Assembly: GCF_019399895.1 (NCBI RefSeq)
Contig: NW_027228796.1
Coordinates: 1 to 64,000 of the forward strand
Length of the DNA: 64,000 nt
Direction: 5' to 3'
Origin: Cardiocondyla obscurior
Taxonomy: Eukaryota; Arthropoda; Insecta; Hymenoptera; Formicidae
The first letter of the stretch is position 1. Each line of letters starts with the position of its first letter. The position numbers were made by a program, and so were the translations under genes. Below the pieces are notes generated by a model, which was given only the letters and a program-made list of their open reading frames with translations, was not told the DNA's origin and ran no database searches. Shown here piece by piece: positions 32,095 through 42,600 of the stretch.

Positions 32095-32544
32095 CAGTAA
32101 GGCGGGGACGAGTCTTCCCCCGCCAAGTTATAACTCAGCGGGAGGGCGTCTCTCCCTCGCCTCAAGAAGAGCGAGGCCAGGAAATATTAAGAGGCTGGGG
32201 AGCCTCTCCCAGTCTCGCCTTCAAAGAAGATAGTTAGTCGCAAGCCAGACGCGACTATTTTAGAGAAGCCGGCCCGCCACACAAATGCGGGCCCTGCCGC
32301 TCTAAGTCCAATGAGCGGCAGCGCGGGGGACCCACCCAAGTCATCGGGTGGGTCGGTGCCGGGGAGGTTGAGAAGTATACGCACGTGATTCCTCAACCTC
32401 CCCATCAGTCACGGCACCATATGCGGGCAAAAGTGGGGGTTTAGTCGGTAGTGGGCAGCCTCGCGGCATAAGACCTGAGCCCGACATACCCCTCTCCCTT
32501 CCCCAGGGGAGAGGGTATGTGTAAAGAGTGCATTCCCCCACTAT
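32095..32544 (+). ncRNA. 3' UTR of element B: chain of hairpins and conserved terminal fold
   Basis: Short inverted repeats follow one another, for example GGCGGGG/CCCCGCC (32102), GAGGCTGGGGAGCCTC (32192), AGTCGC/GCGACT (32236), GCCGCT/AGCGGC (32298), GACCCACC/GGGTGGGTC (32329) and a long stem with GGTGCCGGGGAGGTTGAG (32356). The terminal fold closes with GTCGG (32444)/CCGAC (32481) and has an ACCCCTCTCC/GGGGAGAGGGT hairpin. The closing stem differs from A and D by a paired change. Confidence 0.75.
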
Positions 32545-32565
32545 AAAAAAAAAAAAAAAAAAAAA

Positions 32566-32659
32566 GGTTAGGTTAGGTTAGGTTAGGTTAGGTTAGGTTA
32601 GGTTAGGTTAGGTTAGGTTAGGTTAGGTTAGGTTAGGTTAGGTTAGGTTAGGTTAGGTT
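32566..32659 (+). repeat. (TTAGG)n after element B
   Basis: About 19 perfect units between the poly(A) of B and the truncated 1.63 kb unit. Confidence 0.98.
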
Positions 32660-34164
32660 GGAACTTCGGGCGGCGGATCGGAGGCAGTAGTAGGTTATAA
32701 GTCGTGGCGGAGGTAACGGCAAAGTACTCTTCGGAGTATGGCCGGGGGCTTTTAGTCCTTAAAGCCGAAGCACGACTTGGCCGAAACTGTCTCTGCTGAA
32801 ACTGCCACGCGGCGCTTAGAGCGCTGGCGAGGGAGCTTCACTCCCTTGCATCGGGTGGACTGGTGGCGGAGGAACTTGTAGCTGCATGCAGCTGTAAGTC
32901 CCAAAGCTATAAGTCTATACCCGTGACATTTTACCCCTCGGGGTAAATTGTCTTCGGGCACGGGTCGGCTGGGAGCTTCGGCGCCCTGGCAGCGTGACGG
33001 CTTCTGGCACGGCCCTGTCCGCTTAGGTAGCTTGGCTCCCGTTTGCAGGGAGCCTCGGGTAGGCGTAGGCATGACTCGGGAATCCCGGGTGCACCGAGTC
33101 AGCCATCGGGCGTTAGTTCTTCGGGTAGGAGGTTCCGCCACATGAGCCACGGCCATAGAGCGGAGCCAGAGGGGGGTTCGAGTCTGCCCCTCGATAATCC
33201 GCAGACTTCGCGTCGCGTTCGGGTTCGTGTACTTATTCGCCTAGTGCCCAGTGGCCAGAGCGAATTCAGGGAGTCGTGCCTGCTCCCTAAATCGCAGGCA
33301 TCGTTTCTCGCGAGCGGAACACTGGCCGAAGGCTTTTGGCCCGAGGACTAAGACCGCTACAGGGGTCCCATCCTCACCCTGGATAAATAACGGAGGATGG
33401 CTAGGGATTAGTTTACCCCTTGCATGAAAGGGGTCCGGGTAGGAGGACGCATTAATGTCGCGCGGCGCGGGCGGCCTTCGGGGAGTTAGGCTGGCAATGC
33501 GAGGCATCGAACCGTCCACTGTAGGGGTTATGTCTGCCCCTCAATAATTCCGCAGACATAGACTTCGGGTAGGGTGCATGTGATCTGACGGTCCGAGGAC
33601 CTGAAGGTCACATGTGCAAACTGGGGTTCGCCTTCCCCCACGTATAAAAACACGGAGGCGGGACACGGGAAGGAGACGGTTCATGGCCGACTGTGATACG
33701 CCGCTTTGCGGGGGCATAAGTTCGGACATGAAACGTCGAACAGAGGTCCACTTACCCTCTGTATAATAAATCGGAAGTGGGCGGGCCGGGGGTGGTTCGC
33801 ACTTGGCGAAGCATCTCCGGGAATGGCGTGGCCATCAGTCCGGGGCGCGGTGTCCGTGATCGTCGGGATTCAGCGATGTGGGTATCCCCTGGGGTCTCCC
33901 CTCTCGCGCCCCGAACGCACGCGGAGGGTGTCAGGCTCGTAAGGTTGGGCGGTTTACCGTTCCCTTCTGAAAAGAGCCGTGGCGAGAGTGGATACCGCGC
34001 CTTGGACTCTTGGTGTCCGTCTAGTGAGGGTCCACCTCCCCTCACTATAATCAATTCGGAGGCCGGTTATTAGTGGCCCGGCGCAGTTGGGGGGGGCACG
34101 GGATGTAGAGCCGCTGTAGTATGGTGGCAACGAGTGTCTGGGTGCTTGCACCCAACCTCAATTT
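32660..34164 (+). repeat. 1.63 kb GC-rich unit, copy 1 (5'-truncated)
   Basis: This copy starts inside the unit at GGAACTTCGGGCGG, right after TTAGG, and ends at CCTCAATTT. Copies 2 and 3 are nearly identical. It contains no convincing ORF. It carries TTTACCCC/GGGGTAAA within CCCGTG/CACGGG (32920-32980) and six hairpins whose loops share a CCCTC...ATAA motif: 33181-33207, 33368-33400, 33529-33560, 33629-33660, 33748-33780 and 34035-34062. It may be the 5' UTR of another SART family or a non-autonomous element. Confidence 0.85.
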
Positions 34165-34255
34165 GACTCTCAGAAGGGCACCGGCCCACGCGCCAACCCC
34201 ACCTCCTCGTGGTGAGAGTCGGTAACTCCGGTACTCCCCGGAGGCTGACGGGGCT
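34165..34255 (+). ncRNA. Putative HDV-like self-cleaving ribozyme at the 5' end of the 1.63 kb unit
   Basis: P1 is GACTCTC (34165) with GAGAGTC (34214). P2 is CCCC (34197) with GGGG (34250). P3 is ACC (34201) with GGT (34211) and loop TCCTCGT. P4 is CTCCGG (34226) with CCGGAG (34238). The J4/2 strand is GCTGAC, which places a C where the family has its catalytic C. P3 abuts P1. This is the most canonical of the candidates here. The long insert between P1 and P2 is unusual. Confidence 0.62.
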
Positions 34256-35793
34256 CTGGCTTGGGCGAAGTCCACACACCGGTGTGGAACTTCGGGCGGC
34301 GGATCGGAGGCAGTAGTAGGTTATAAGTCGTGGCGGAGGTAACGGCAAAGTACTCTTCGGAGTATGGCCGGGGGCTTTTAGTCCTTAAAGCCGAAGCACG
34401 ACTTGGCCGAAACTGTCTCTGCTGAAACTGCCACGCGGCGCTTAGAGCGCTGGCGGGGGAGCTTCACTCCCTTGCATCGGGTGGACTGGTGGCGGAGGGA
34501 CTTGTAGCTGCATGCAGCTGTAAGTCCCAAAGCTATAAGTCTATACCCGTGACATTTTACCCCTCGGGGTAAATTGTCTTCGGGCACAGGTCGGCTGGGA
34601 GCTTCGGCGCCCTGGCAGCGTGACGGCTTCTGGCACGGCCTTGTCCGCTTAGGTAGCTTGGCTCCCGTTTGCAGGGAGCCTCGGGTAGGCGTAGGCATGA
34701 CTCGGGAATCCCGGGTGCACCGAGTCAGCCATCGGGCGTTAGTTCTTCGGGTAGGAGGTTCCGCCACATGAGCCACGGCCATAGAGCGGAGCCAGAGGGG
34801 GGTTCGAGTCTGCCCCTCGATAATCCGCAGACTTCGCGTCGCGTTCGGGTTCGTGTACTTATTCGCCTAGTGCCCAGTGGCCAGAGCGAATTCAGGGAGT
34901 CGTGCCTGCTCCCTAAATCGCAGGCATCGTTCCTCGCGAGCGGAACACTGGCCGAAGGCCTTTGGCCCGAGGACTAAGACCGCTACAGGGGTCCCATCCT
35001 CACCCTGGATAAATAACGGAGGATGGCTAGGGATTAGTTTACCCCTTGCATGAAAGGGGTCCGGGTAGGAGGACGCATTAATGTCGCGCGGCGCCGGGCG
35101 GCCTTCGGGGAGTTAGGCTGGCAATGCGAGACATCGAACCGTCCACTGTAGGGGTTATGTCTGCCCCTCAATAATTCCGCAGACATAGACTTCGGGTAGG
35201 GTGCATGTGATCTGACGGTCCGAGGACCTGAAGGTCACATGTGCAAACTGGGGTTCGCCTTCCCCCACGTATAAAAACACGGAGGCGGGACACGGGAAGG
35301 AGACGGTTCATGGCCGACTGTGATACGCCGCTTTGCGGGGGCACAAGTTCGGACATGAAACGTCGAACAGAGGTCCACTTACCCTCTGTATAATAAATCG
35401 GAAGTGGGCGGGCCGGGGGTGGTTCGCACTTGGCGAAGCATCTCCGGGAATGGCGTGGCCATCAGTCCGGGGCGCGGTGTCCGTGATCGTCGGGACTCAG
35501 CGATGTGGGTATCCCCTGGGGTCTCCCCCTCTCGCGCCCCCGAACGCACGCGGAGGGTGTCAGGCTCGTAAGGTTGGGCGGTATACCGTTCCCTTCCGAA
35601 AAGAGCCGTGGCGAGAGTGGATACCGCGCCTTGGACTCTTGGTGTCCGTCTAGTGAGGGTCCACCTCCCCTCACTATAATCAATTCGGAGGCCGGTTATT
35701 AGTGGCCCGGCGCAGTTGGGGGGGGCATGGGATGTAGAGCCGCTGTAGTCTGGTGGCAACGAGTGTCTGGGTGCTTGCACCCAACCTCAATTT
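34165..35793 (+). repeat. 1.63 kb GC-rich unit, copy 2 (complete)
   Basis: Complete unit of 1629 bases from GACTCTC to CCTCAATTT, joined directly to copy 1 on the left and to the first base of element D on the right, with no telomeric repeat or poly(A) at either joint. The first ~90 bases form a ribozyme-like fold. The six shared-loop hairpins recur about 1626 bases after those of copy 1. Confidence 0.88.
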
Positions 35794-35863
35794 CCCTCTC
35801 GTTGTGCGCCACCTTGTCGTGGTGAGAGGGCTTAAGGGATCGAATCAACGATCCGCTGGGGCA
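35794..35863 (+). ncRNA. Putative HDV-like ribozyme at the 5' end of element D
   Basis: Same fold as in B: P1 CCCTCTC (35794)/GAGAGGG (35824), P2 TGCGCC (35805)/GGGGCA (35858), P3 ACC (35811)/GGT (35821) and P4 GGATCG (35837)/CGATCC (35849). Compared with B, P1 position 4 changes from C-G to T-A on both strands, a compensatory change that supports the helix. Confidence 0.6.
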
Positions 35864-35975
35864 GTACCTGGGACTTAGTCCCGGGAGGGCCCGGCGGGAG
35901 GTTCGATCCTACTAAGAGCGCACAGTACCTTCCTGGCATTGCACTCCGAGTACATCACGTACTCGAGCCGGACAC

Positions 35976-36390
35976 CCTCAGGGGCCACAGAGGCCGTCCC
36001 TTTATTAGGACGGTGTAGATCTGTGGTTCGGGACTTGGCGTTCCCGAGGGTTCCTGAGCCCGGCGACCACTTCGCCGAGAGGGTGGGTATTATTCCCCCA
36101 AGGTGGTAAGGATGGCGACCCGGAATACAAACGCCCGGCTTGTCAGGGTCGTGAGGGAGGTCTTCTGACTTCCTCCTGGCAACCTCAGGGGCCACAGAGG
36201 CCGTCCCTTTATTAGGACGGTGTAGATCTGTGGTACGGGACTTGGCGGTCCCGAGGTGCCTGAGCCCGGCGACCACTTCGCCGAGAGGGTGGGTTTTATT
36301 CCCCCAAGGTGGTAAGGAAGGTAACCCGGAATGCAAATCCCGGCCGGCTGGGGCCGCAGGGAATTGGTTTCCCCGCCATGCCACCCGGGG
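35976..36390 (+). repeat. 5' UTR tandem monomers of element D (2 x ~207 bp)
   Basis: Monomers start at 35976 and 36183. Sequence is nearly identical to the B monomers, including GTCC/GGAC around CTTTATTA. The remaining GC-rich 5' UTR reaches 36841. Confidence 0.88.
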
Positions 36391-36841
36391 TTGGGTAGGG
36401 GCCTCCCGTTCAAGGGGAGAAGATCCCTTTCTGAGGCATTGCACGCGGGTGCTCCCGCAGCCGAGGTTAGGGATTACCTCTACCCGTTTCCGGGGCGTAC
36501 GTGGTGCGTTCCTGGGGCGGGTACGAGTATACGCACCGGAGTTGCACACCGGGGGTGTGACCCCACGGTCTCCGGGGGCGTAGGGTGTTCCGGCCTGCGG
36601 GCTGGGCACCCCAGGGATGACGTAGGGGGTGTTTCGGGCCGCTCGGAAGTTTCCGAGGTGGGCCTGGTCACCCCGGGGAGGAGGTTTTGACCGCCGCGGG
36701 GCCGCTCGGACGTATTCCGAGGCGGGGCTCGCGGCGTGTCTCTGGAAGAAAGAAGGAAGCGGCTAGGTCGGAGTCGGCAGGGCGGGCACCCAATCGGCCT
36801 AGGGGAAGGAAAACCCTACACAAACCAACCCTTGATACAAC

Positions 36842-39677
36842 ATGAAGATGTCAGACCAAAAGAAGGAAGTTCTACAGCCCCAGAGGATTCGGACCCTCAG
36901 GGACCGGCGTGGTGGGAGTACCGTCCCGGCTCCTGCCATGTCGTCATCCAACGACGGGCGATCCAGCGCTTGCCCCGCAGGGGCGCTGGTGGACAATGCG
37001 CCTGCGACAAATGAAGCTCGATCTGACCAGGAGGATCGAGGTCTTTCTCTCTCAGAGGGAGAAACGAACAGAAGAGCCGCTCCATGCACGGACACCGATG
37101 GAGAATTTCTGAAGCTTCCACGACTTATTGGAATGGAAGTCGTCAAGAAAGCAAGAAGGAAGGTTGGTCCTAAGAGTAGGACAAGACCCAGCGCGGCAAC
37201 TAAGAAGAACCAGCCGTCGACATCAACGGGTGTTTTTGGCACTATTCGACCAAGTGCAGGTTCTCCTCCGCCAACTGCGCTGACGGAAACCTGCCCAACA
37301 ACAGCAACGGAGGATGATGCTCGTAGCGCGCCGCAACAATCTTCAGTGGAAGACGCAAGCATGGACGAAAACAGAGACACGGACGTCATCAATTTGGATT
37401 CATCTGACGCCACGGACGTCTCTATTCGCACTACTGCGTCTGGAGCGTCTAAGAGATCCAGAAGAAGAAATCGCGAAGTTGACGCTAAAGCCCGCCGTGT
37501 GACGGCGCGCACGGACCGTTCTCTCTCTTCCTCGGAGGAGAATTTCTTCGAAGACATGCTCGAAGGAAAGAAGAAGAAACGTGGACGCCCAATAGTAACT
37601 GGGAAAGGCGTTGAAATTCTTGCCATCAAAGAAAAGACTAAGGAGCTTGAATCTATCAAGGACGAGATTAGGCTTATGAAGCAAATTGCGGAGGGCGGAT
37701 ACGACCCATCCGACTATAAGGGGAAACGTCGTTCCCAGATGGCAGAGAGGATAGAGCAGGAGTCTGCCGGTTTGCCAGTACAGGCCATGGCGGCAGAGAT
37801 CCTGCAAACAGCTAAGAAGATAGAGGAGGTTGCTGTAAAATCCAGCAACTTAAAGGGCGGCTTTGTACGCATCTTAAGGGAAGCCGCCCTTAAGATAGAA
37901 ATAAACGCGGACGCAATGACGCGTAAGGTGTTGCCAATGCAAAGCACGGATGCTCAAGAGGTCGAGCAGTTAAGGGCCGAGGTTAGGCAACTACGCGAAG
38001 AATTAGACAGAGTCCGCTCTACTGCGATGACGTCTCCCTTATCTGGGAACAATCAAGTTAGGGACGAACCTATGGAGATGGATACTGGAGCTGAATCAAG
38101 CCATGTTCCAGCCCCTCCGTCTGTGACGCTTCCACCCCGGGAGGAGTGGCCACCGGCGATTAGGCCGCCCGTACAAGGCAAATCGCGGATACTTACCGAC
38201 GACGACGAAGAAACTCTGAAGAGCAAGAATACAACTCTTCGTCGCAAAGCGGCCAATAAGGATAAAGGCCTAGAAGAACTTATTGATGGCAAGCTAGCGG
38301 TGTTTTAAAATGATGCAGGCCCAAATGAGGGACATGATGTCCACTCTCACGGAGCGACTTTCTCCTCAAGTATCTCCCAACGGGGCCCAAGAAAGCACTT
38401 CCATGGTGTCCGGCCTGAGAGACCACACCAAGAAGCACCCGGTTCCCGAAGAGAAAAATAGAGAAGATAAGTCTAAGAAGACGAAGAAGAACAAAGGCCA
38501 AGGACCATCAAATGTCTCTCCGCTTGAGAATAACAAGGCTCAGCCTTCTAAGAAGAAGAAGGATGCGCCACCAGCTCCATCGGAAAATCTGCAAACGTGC
38601 AGCGGATCGACTAGCAACCCTGTGGAAACGCCGTGGACAAAAGTCCTCGGCAGGAATGCAGCTAGGAAGAATAAACAGGTAATGAAACCTGTTGCCTCAA
38701 CTTCAGCCCCAGGTACCATCACTAAAGGAGCTCCTGGGATTAAAAGAGGCAAAGTGGAAGGCAAGAAGACTTCCTCATCCAACACCTCGACTAAGAAGAA
38801 GAGGAAAAGAAGAAACAGGAGACGCATCCCGAAAACGTCGGCAGTGGTGCTAACATGTCCACAAAAGGACATGCCCAAAATTCTGTCCGAGGCAAGGGAC
38901 AAGATTAAACTCCCGGACATAGGGATTACCGACGGGATAAAGACCCGCTTTACAGCCACTGGAGCCTTACTTTTAGAAGTTCCAGGAGAGAGCAGCGGTC
39001 CCCAAGCAGATGCCCTGGCTGCCCGCTTAAGGGAACTTCTGGTGAATAGAGAGGGCATTAAGATAAACCGCCCTATTAAAATGGCGGAGATACGAGTGCG
39101 GAATCTGGAGCCGTCACTCACTGTCCACGAGGTCATTGGTGCCGTGGCAAGCAAGGGAGGCTGCTTAGCCTCTGACATCAAAGCAGGCAGCATAAGAAGC
39201 TTCCCAGGTGGACTGGGAAGCCTGTGGATGAGTATTCCTTTGGTGGCCGCCAAAAAAGCCACAGAAGGAAATACACTAAAGGTCGGTTGGACCAAAGTAA
39301 AAGTCGACTTGCTAGAGTCACGCCCCCTCAGATGCTATAAGTGCCTGCAGAGGGGGCACGTAGCAGACAAGTGTCCAGAGACACTTGATAGATCCGGCAG
39401 GTGTTATCGCTGTGGAGAGCAAGGACACGTTGCCAAGATGTGCAGGGCCCCTCCAAAATGCCCCATCTGCTCGGACCTCAAGAGGAAGGCCAACCATGTA
39501 CTTGGTAGCGTGCAATGCACGACCCAAATACGGAAGGGAAGAAGAGACGTCGCAGAAGTGGACAACACCAATCCACCGCCCCTTCCGCAACGTGTCAAGA
39601 GACCTTTAGCTGGTAAATCCGGCGAAGGGTCAATGGAGATAGATCCCCCGGAGGAGGGGCAGGCCGGATACCTGTAA
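36842..39677 (+). pseudogene. ORF1 of element D, interrupted by one frameshift
   Basis: The protein starts MKMSDQKKEVLQPQRIRT and stays open to the stop at 38306-38308, just after DGKLAVF. It continues in another frame from 38304 (KMMQAQMRDMM) to 39677. The break lies in TTTTAAAA, so an indel in a homopolymer is enough to explain it. Whether it is real or a sequencing error cannot be told here. The second half holds RRIPKTSAVVLTCP, the RFTATGALLLEVPGE block and three knuckles: CYKCLQRGHVADKC, CYRCGEQGHVAKMC and CPIC-X8-H-X6-C. ORF1 stop and ORF2 start abut as TAAATG, not TAATG. Confidence 0.9.
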
Positions 39678-42600
39678 ATGGCCCTACGCCTTATTCAGGC
39701 AAACGTCGGGCGTTCCAAGGGCGCCCAGGACCTGCTCCTGCATACGATGGCGGAGCAGAAGATGATCTTCGCAGTAGTAGCCGAGCCGAACTACGTTCCC
39801 AAGAATCACCCCTGCTGGACTGGAGACGAGCTAGGATCGGTGGCTCTCACATGGAGATGGATCCCGGGCACTCCCTCATGTGCCCCGATAGAACGAGGAC
39901 AACGTTACGTCGCAGCTAGGTGGGGGCCAACTATCATTGTCGGTACCTACCTTCCGCCTTCAGGTACAATTGAGGAGTACCAGAAATGGCTGGACGACAT
40001 AGCAGTTTGCATCAGGCGTGTCAGGAACTCACCGATCATTGTGGCGGGTGACTTCAATGCGTGGAGTACAACATGGGGCTCGGCACGAACTAACGCGAGA
40101 GGCCGCCTTGTTGAGGCTTGGGCCGCAAGTATGGACTTAGTCCTGTTGAACAGGGGCAACACGTCCACATGTGTCCGCCCGCAGGGAGAGTCGATCATCG
40201 ACTTGTCGTGGGCATCCCCGGCGGCAGCACGCATAGTGTCTGGTTGGAAGGTGTCTAAGGACATGGAACACCTCTCCGACCATCGGTACATCTTGGTGTC
40301 TTTAGCACCTTTAAGATCGATGTCTTATCGATCACGAGAAGGGCGCAGATGGGCGGTACGTAAACTGGATGAGGACGCTTTTCAGGCTTCCATCGCCGCT
40401 TCCCTTTTCGCCAGTGACTTGCCACAAGAGGAGGAAGATCCTGAAATCCAGCTTCAATGGGTCACAGAAACTGTCACACGAGCATGTGACATGTCAATGC
40501 CGCGAGTCAAGCATCGTTTTCGAAGATCAGCATACTGGTGGTCGGATCAAATAGCGGCGCTACGAAGAGATGCCATTAGGACTAGTAGAAAGGTCACCCG
40601 TAGCCGTGACAATCAAGACAGAAGAGCCGAAGCCCTTGCGACTTACAAAGAAGCCAGGAAGACACTGCGGACGGCCATTCGTAAGGCCAAAGAAGAATCG
40701 TGGACAGAGTTAATTGAAGCCTTAGACGACGACCCATGGGGTCGAGCGTACAAAATTGTATGCAAGAAACTTAGGCCGATGGCGCCTCCAATTACGGAAG
40801 TATTGGCCCCTCAGTTTCTCAAAGAGGTCATTGGAAAACTCTTTCCTCCTGATACCCGCGAAGACGGCCGAGTCCACCTTCAATCATCAGATCTGGACTG
40901 GAACGCAGCCCTCGAGATAACTGAAGAAGAGTTCCTCCATGCGGCCAAAAGAGGCCTTAGAGGAAATACTGCGCCGGGCCCGGATGGCCTGACTAAAGCT
41001 GTTTGGAGGTTAGCCTTGAAAAGTATCCAAGGCCCAATAATCCAGTTATTTAATAGCTGCCTACGACATGGCGCCTTTCCACTTCCGTGGAAAAAAGCGA
41101 AGTTAGTCCTGCTGCGTAAACAGGGCAAACCTGAGGACTCCCCTTCGGCATATCGTCCAATTTGTTTACTGGACGAGGCCGGAAAACTCTTCGAGAGGAT
41201 CATAGTTAATCGCCTCGTCCAGCATCTTTCGAAAGAAGGTACGAACTTCAGCCGAAACCAATTCGGCTTCAGAGCCGGTATATCAACGGTGAACGCCATC
41301 ACAGCGGTGAGGAATTTTACGGAGGAGCACACTTCCCAGGGGGGAGTCGTGCTCGCGACATCCATAGACGTCTCAAACGCGTTCAACTCCCTTCCCTGGG
41401 AAGTCATCAGAGCGGCCCTTAGCCGTCATCAGGTCCCTCAATACTTAAAGGATATACTGGGAAGTTACCTACATAATAGGTACTTTACTTTTACCGATCA
41501 TAACGGTAAAGTACAAGAAAGGAGTCTACAACGTGGCGTACCTCAGGGCTCGGTCCTCGGCCCTTTCCTTTGGAACATAGGATATGACGCGGTTTTCTCA
41601 TCGGCACTTCCTCCCCATAGCAAAGTCGTGTGTTACGCGGACGACACACTCATCTTGTCGGGTGGAAGAGATTGGACAGAAGCAAGAGCGAGAGGGGAGA
41701 TAGCGGCCAGTTCAGTACTCCGCTCCGTTCAGAAGCTTGGCCTTTACGTGGCCCACGAAAAGACGGAGGCCATTGTGTTTTCTGGAAAGACCGGTGGTCC
41801 TCAGCCTCCACCTTCTTCACAAATCTTGGTGGGTGCGGCCAGAATCCAGATCGCCCAGAACTTAAAGTACTTGGGCCTCATTTTAGACCATAAATGGTCT
41901 TTTGGCCCACATTTTAAAAGAATTGGGGAGAGAGTTAGGGAGAAGTCCACCTCTCTGCGTGGGATTCTTCCAAATATCGGAGGCCCAAGCAGCGCAGCGA
42001 GGCGTTTATATGCGAACACCGTTCGCTCAATCGCCCTATATGCCGCCCCTGTCTGGGCCGAAGACTTAGCGGCGTGCAAAAAGAGTCAGAAGAACTTGGA
42101 GGCTGCCTTTCATCAGGTGGCTATCAGGACCGCACGGGCATATAGGACCGTTGCCCGCCCGGCAGCAGCACTCCTGGCTGGCCTTCCACCTGTGGACATC
42201 ACCGCTGCGGAGTATCATCGAGTATACAAGGATCTACAAATCCTCAAATCTAGGGGGATCACGCCCACAGCTGGGATGAAGAAACGTCTACGCCGGCGAC
42301 ACAGAGTCATAACTGTGGGCCAGTGGAAGGACAGACTCACCGGCCTTCACAACTTCGGCCAGCGTACGCTGTCCGCCATCCTCCCAGTCATGGAGGACTG
42401 GGTGGATCGTTGCGGCTGGAAAGGCGTCACATCTTTCTGGACGACGCAAATAATCACGGGCCACGGATGCTTTTCCTCCTATCTACATAGGATCGGGAAA
42501 GAGGCATCCACAGCATGTCATCATTGCGATGACAGTATTGACGACGCCCAGCACACTCTTGAAGTGTGCCCGGCATGGACGGAGGAGAGGCAGGTCTTGA

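Larger units (their letters stand above)
24910..32565 (+). mobile_element. Element B: apparently full-length, intact SART-like element
   Basis: This copy has everything expected: a 5'-terminal ribozyme-like fold directly after GGTT, tandem 5' UTR monomers, open ORF1 and ORF2 overlapping as TAATG, a structured 3' UTR and a 21-base poly(A) (32545-32565) followed by GGTTAGG. It is the best candidate for a recently active copy in the window. Confidence 0.95.

Noticed and set aside
32752..33156. 134-codon minus-strand ORF conserved in the 1.63 kb units (also 34378-34782)
   Set aside because: Conserved only because the units are nearly identical. Copy 3 differs by frame-changing indels, and the frame crosses several RNA hairpins. 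No domain is seen.
33170..33210. tRNA-like B box (GGTTCGAGTC) before the first shared-loop hairpin
   Set aside because: No matching A box or cloverleaf was found, and the bases do not form a proper T arm.
32660..35793. rRNA gene or intergenic spacer
   Set aside because: I see no 18S, 5.8S or 28S sequence. A spacer origin of the 1.63 kb unit is not excluded, but the SART-like 5' fold fits better.
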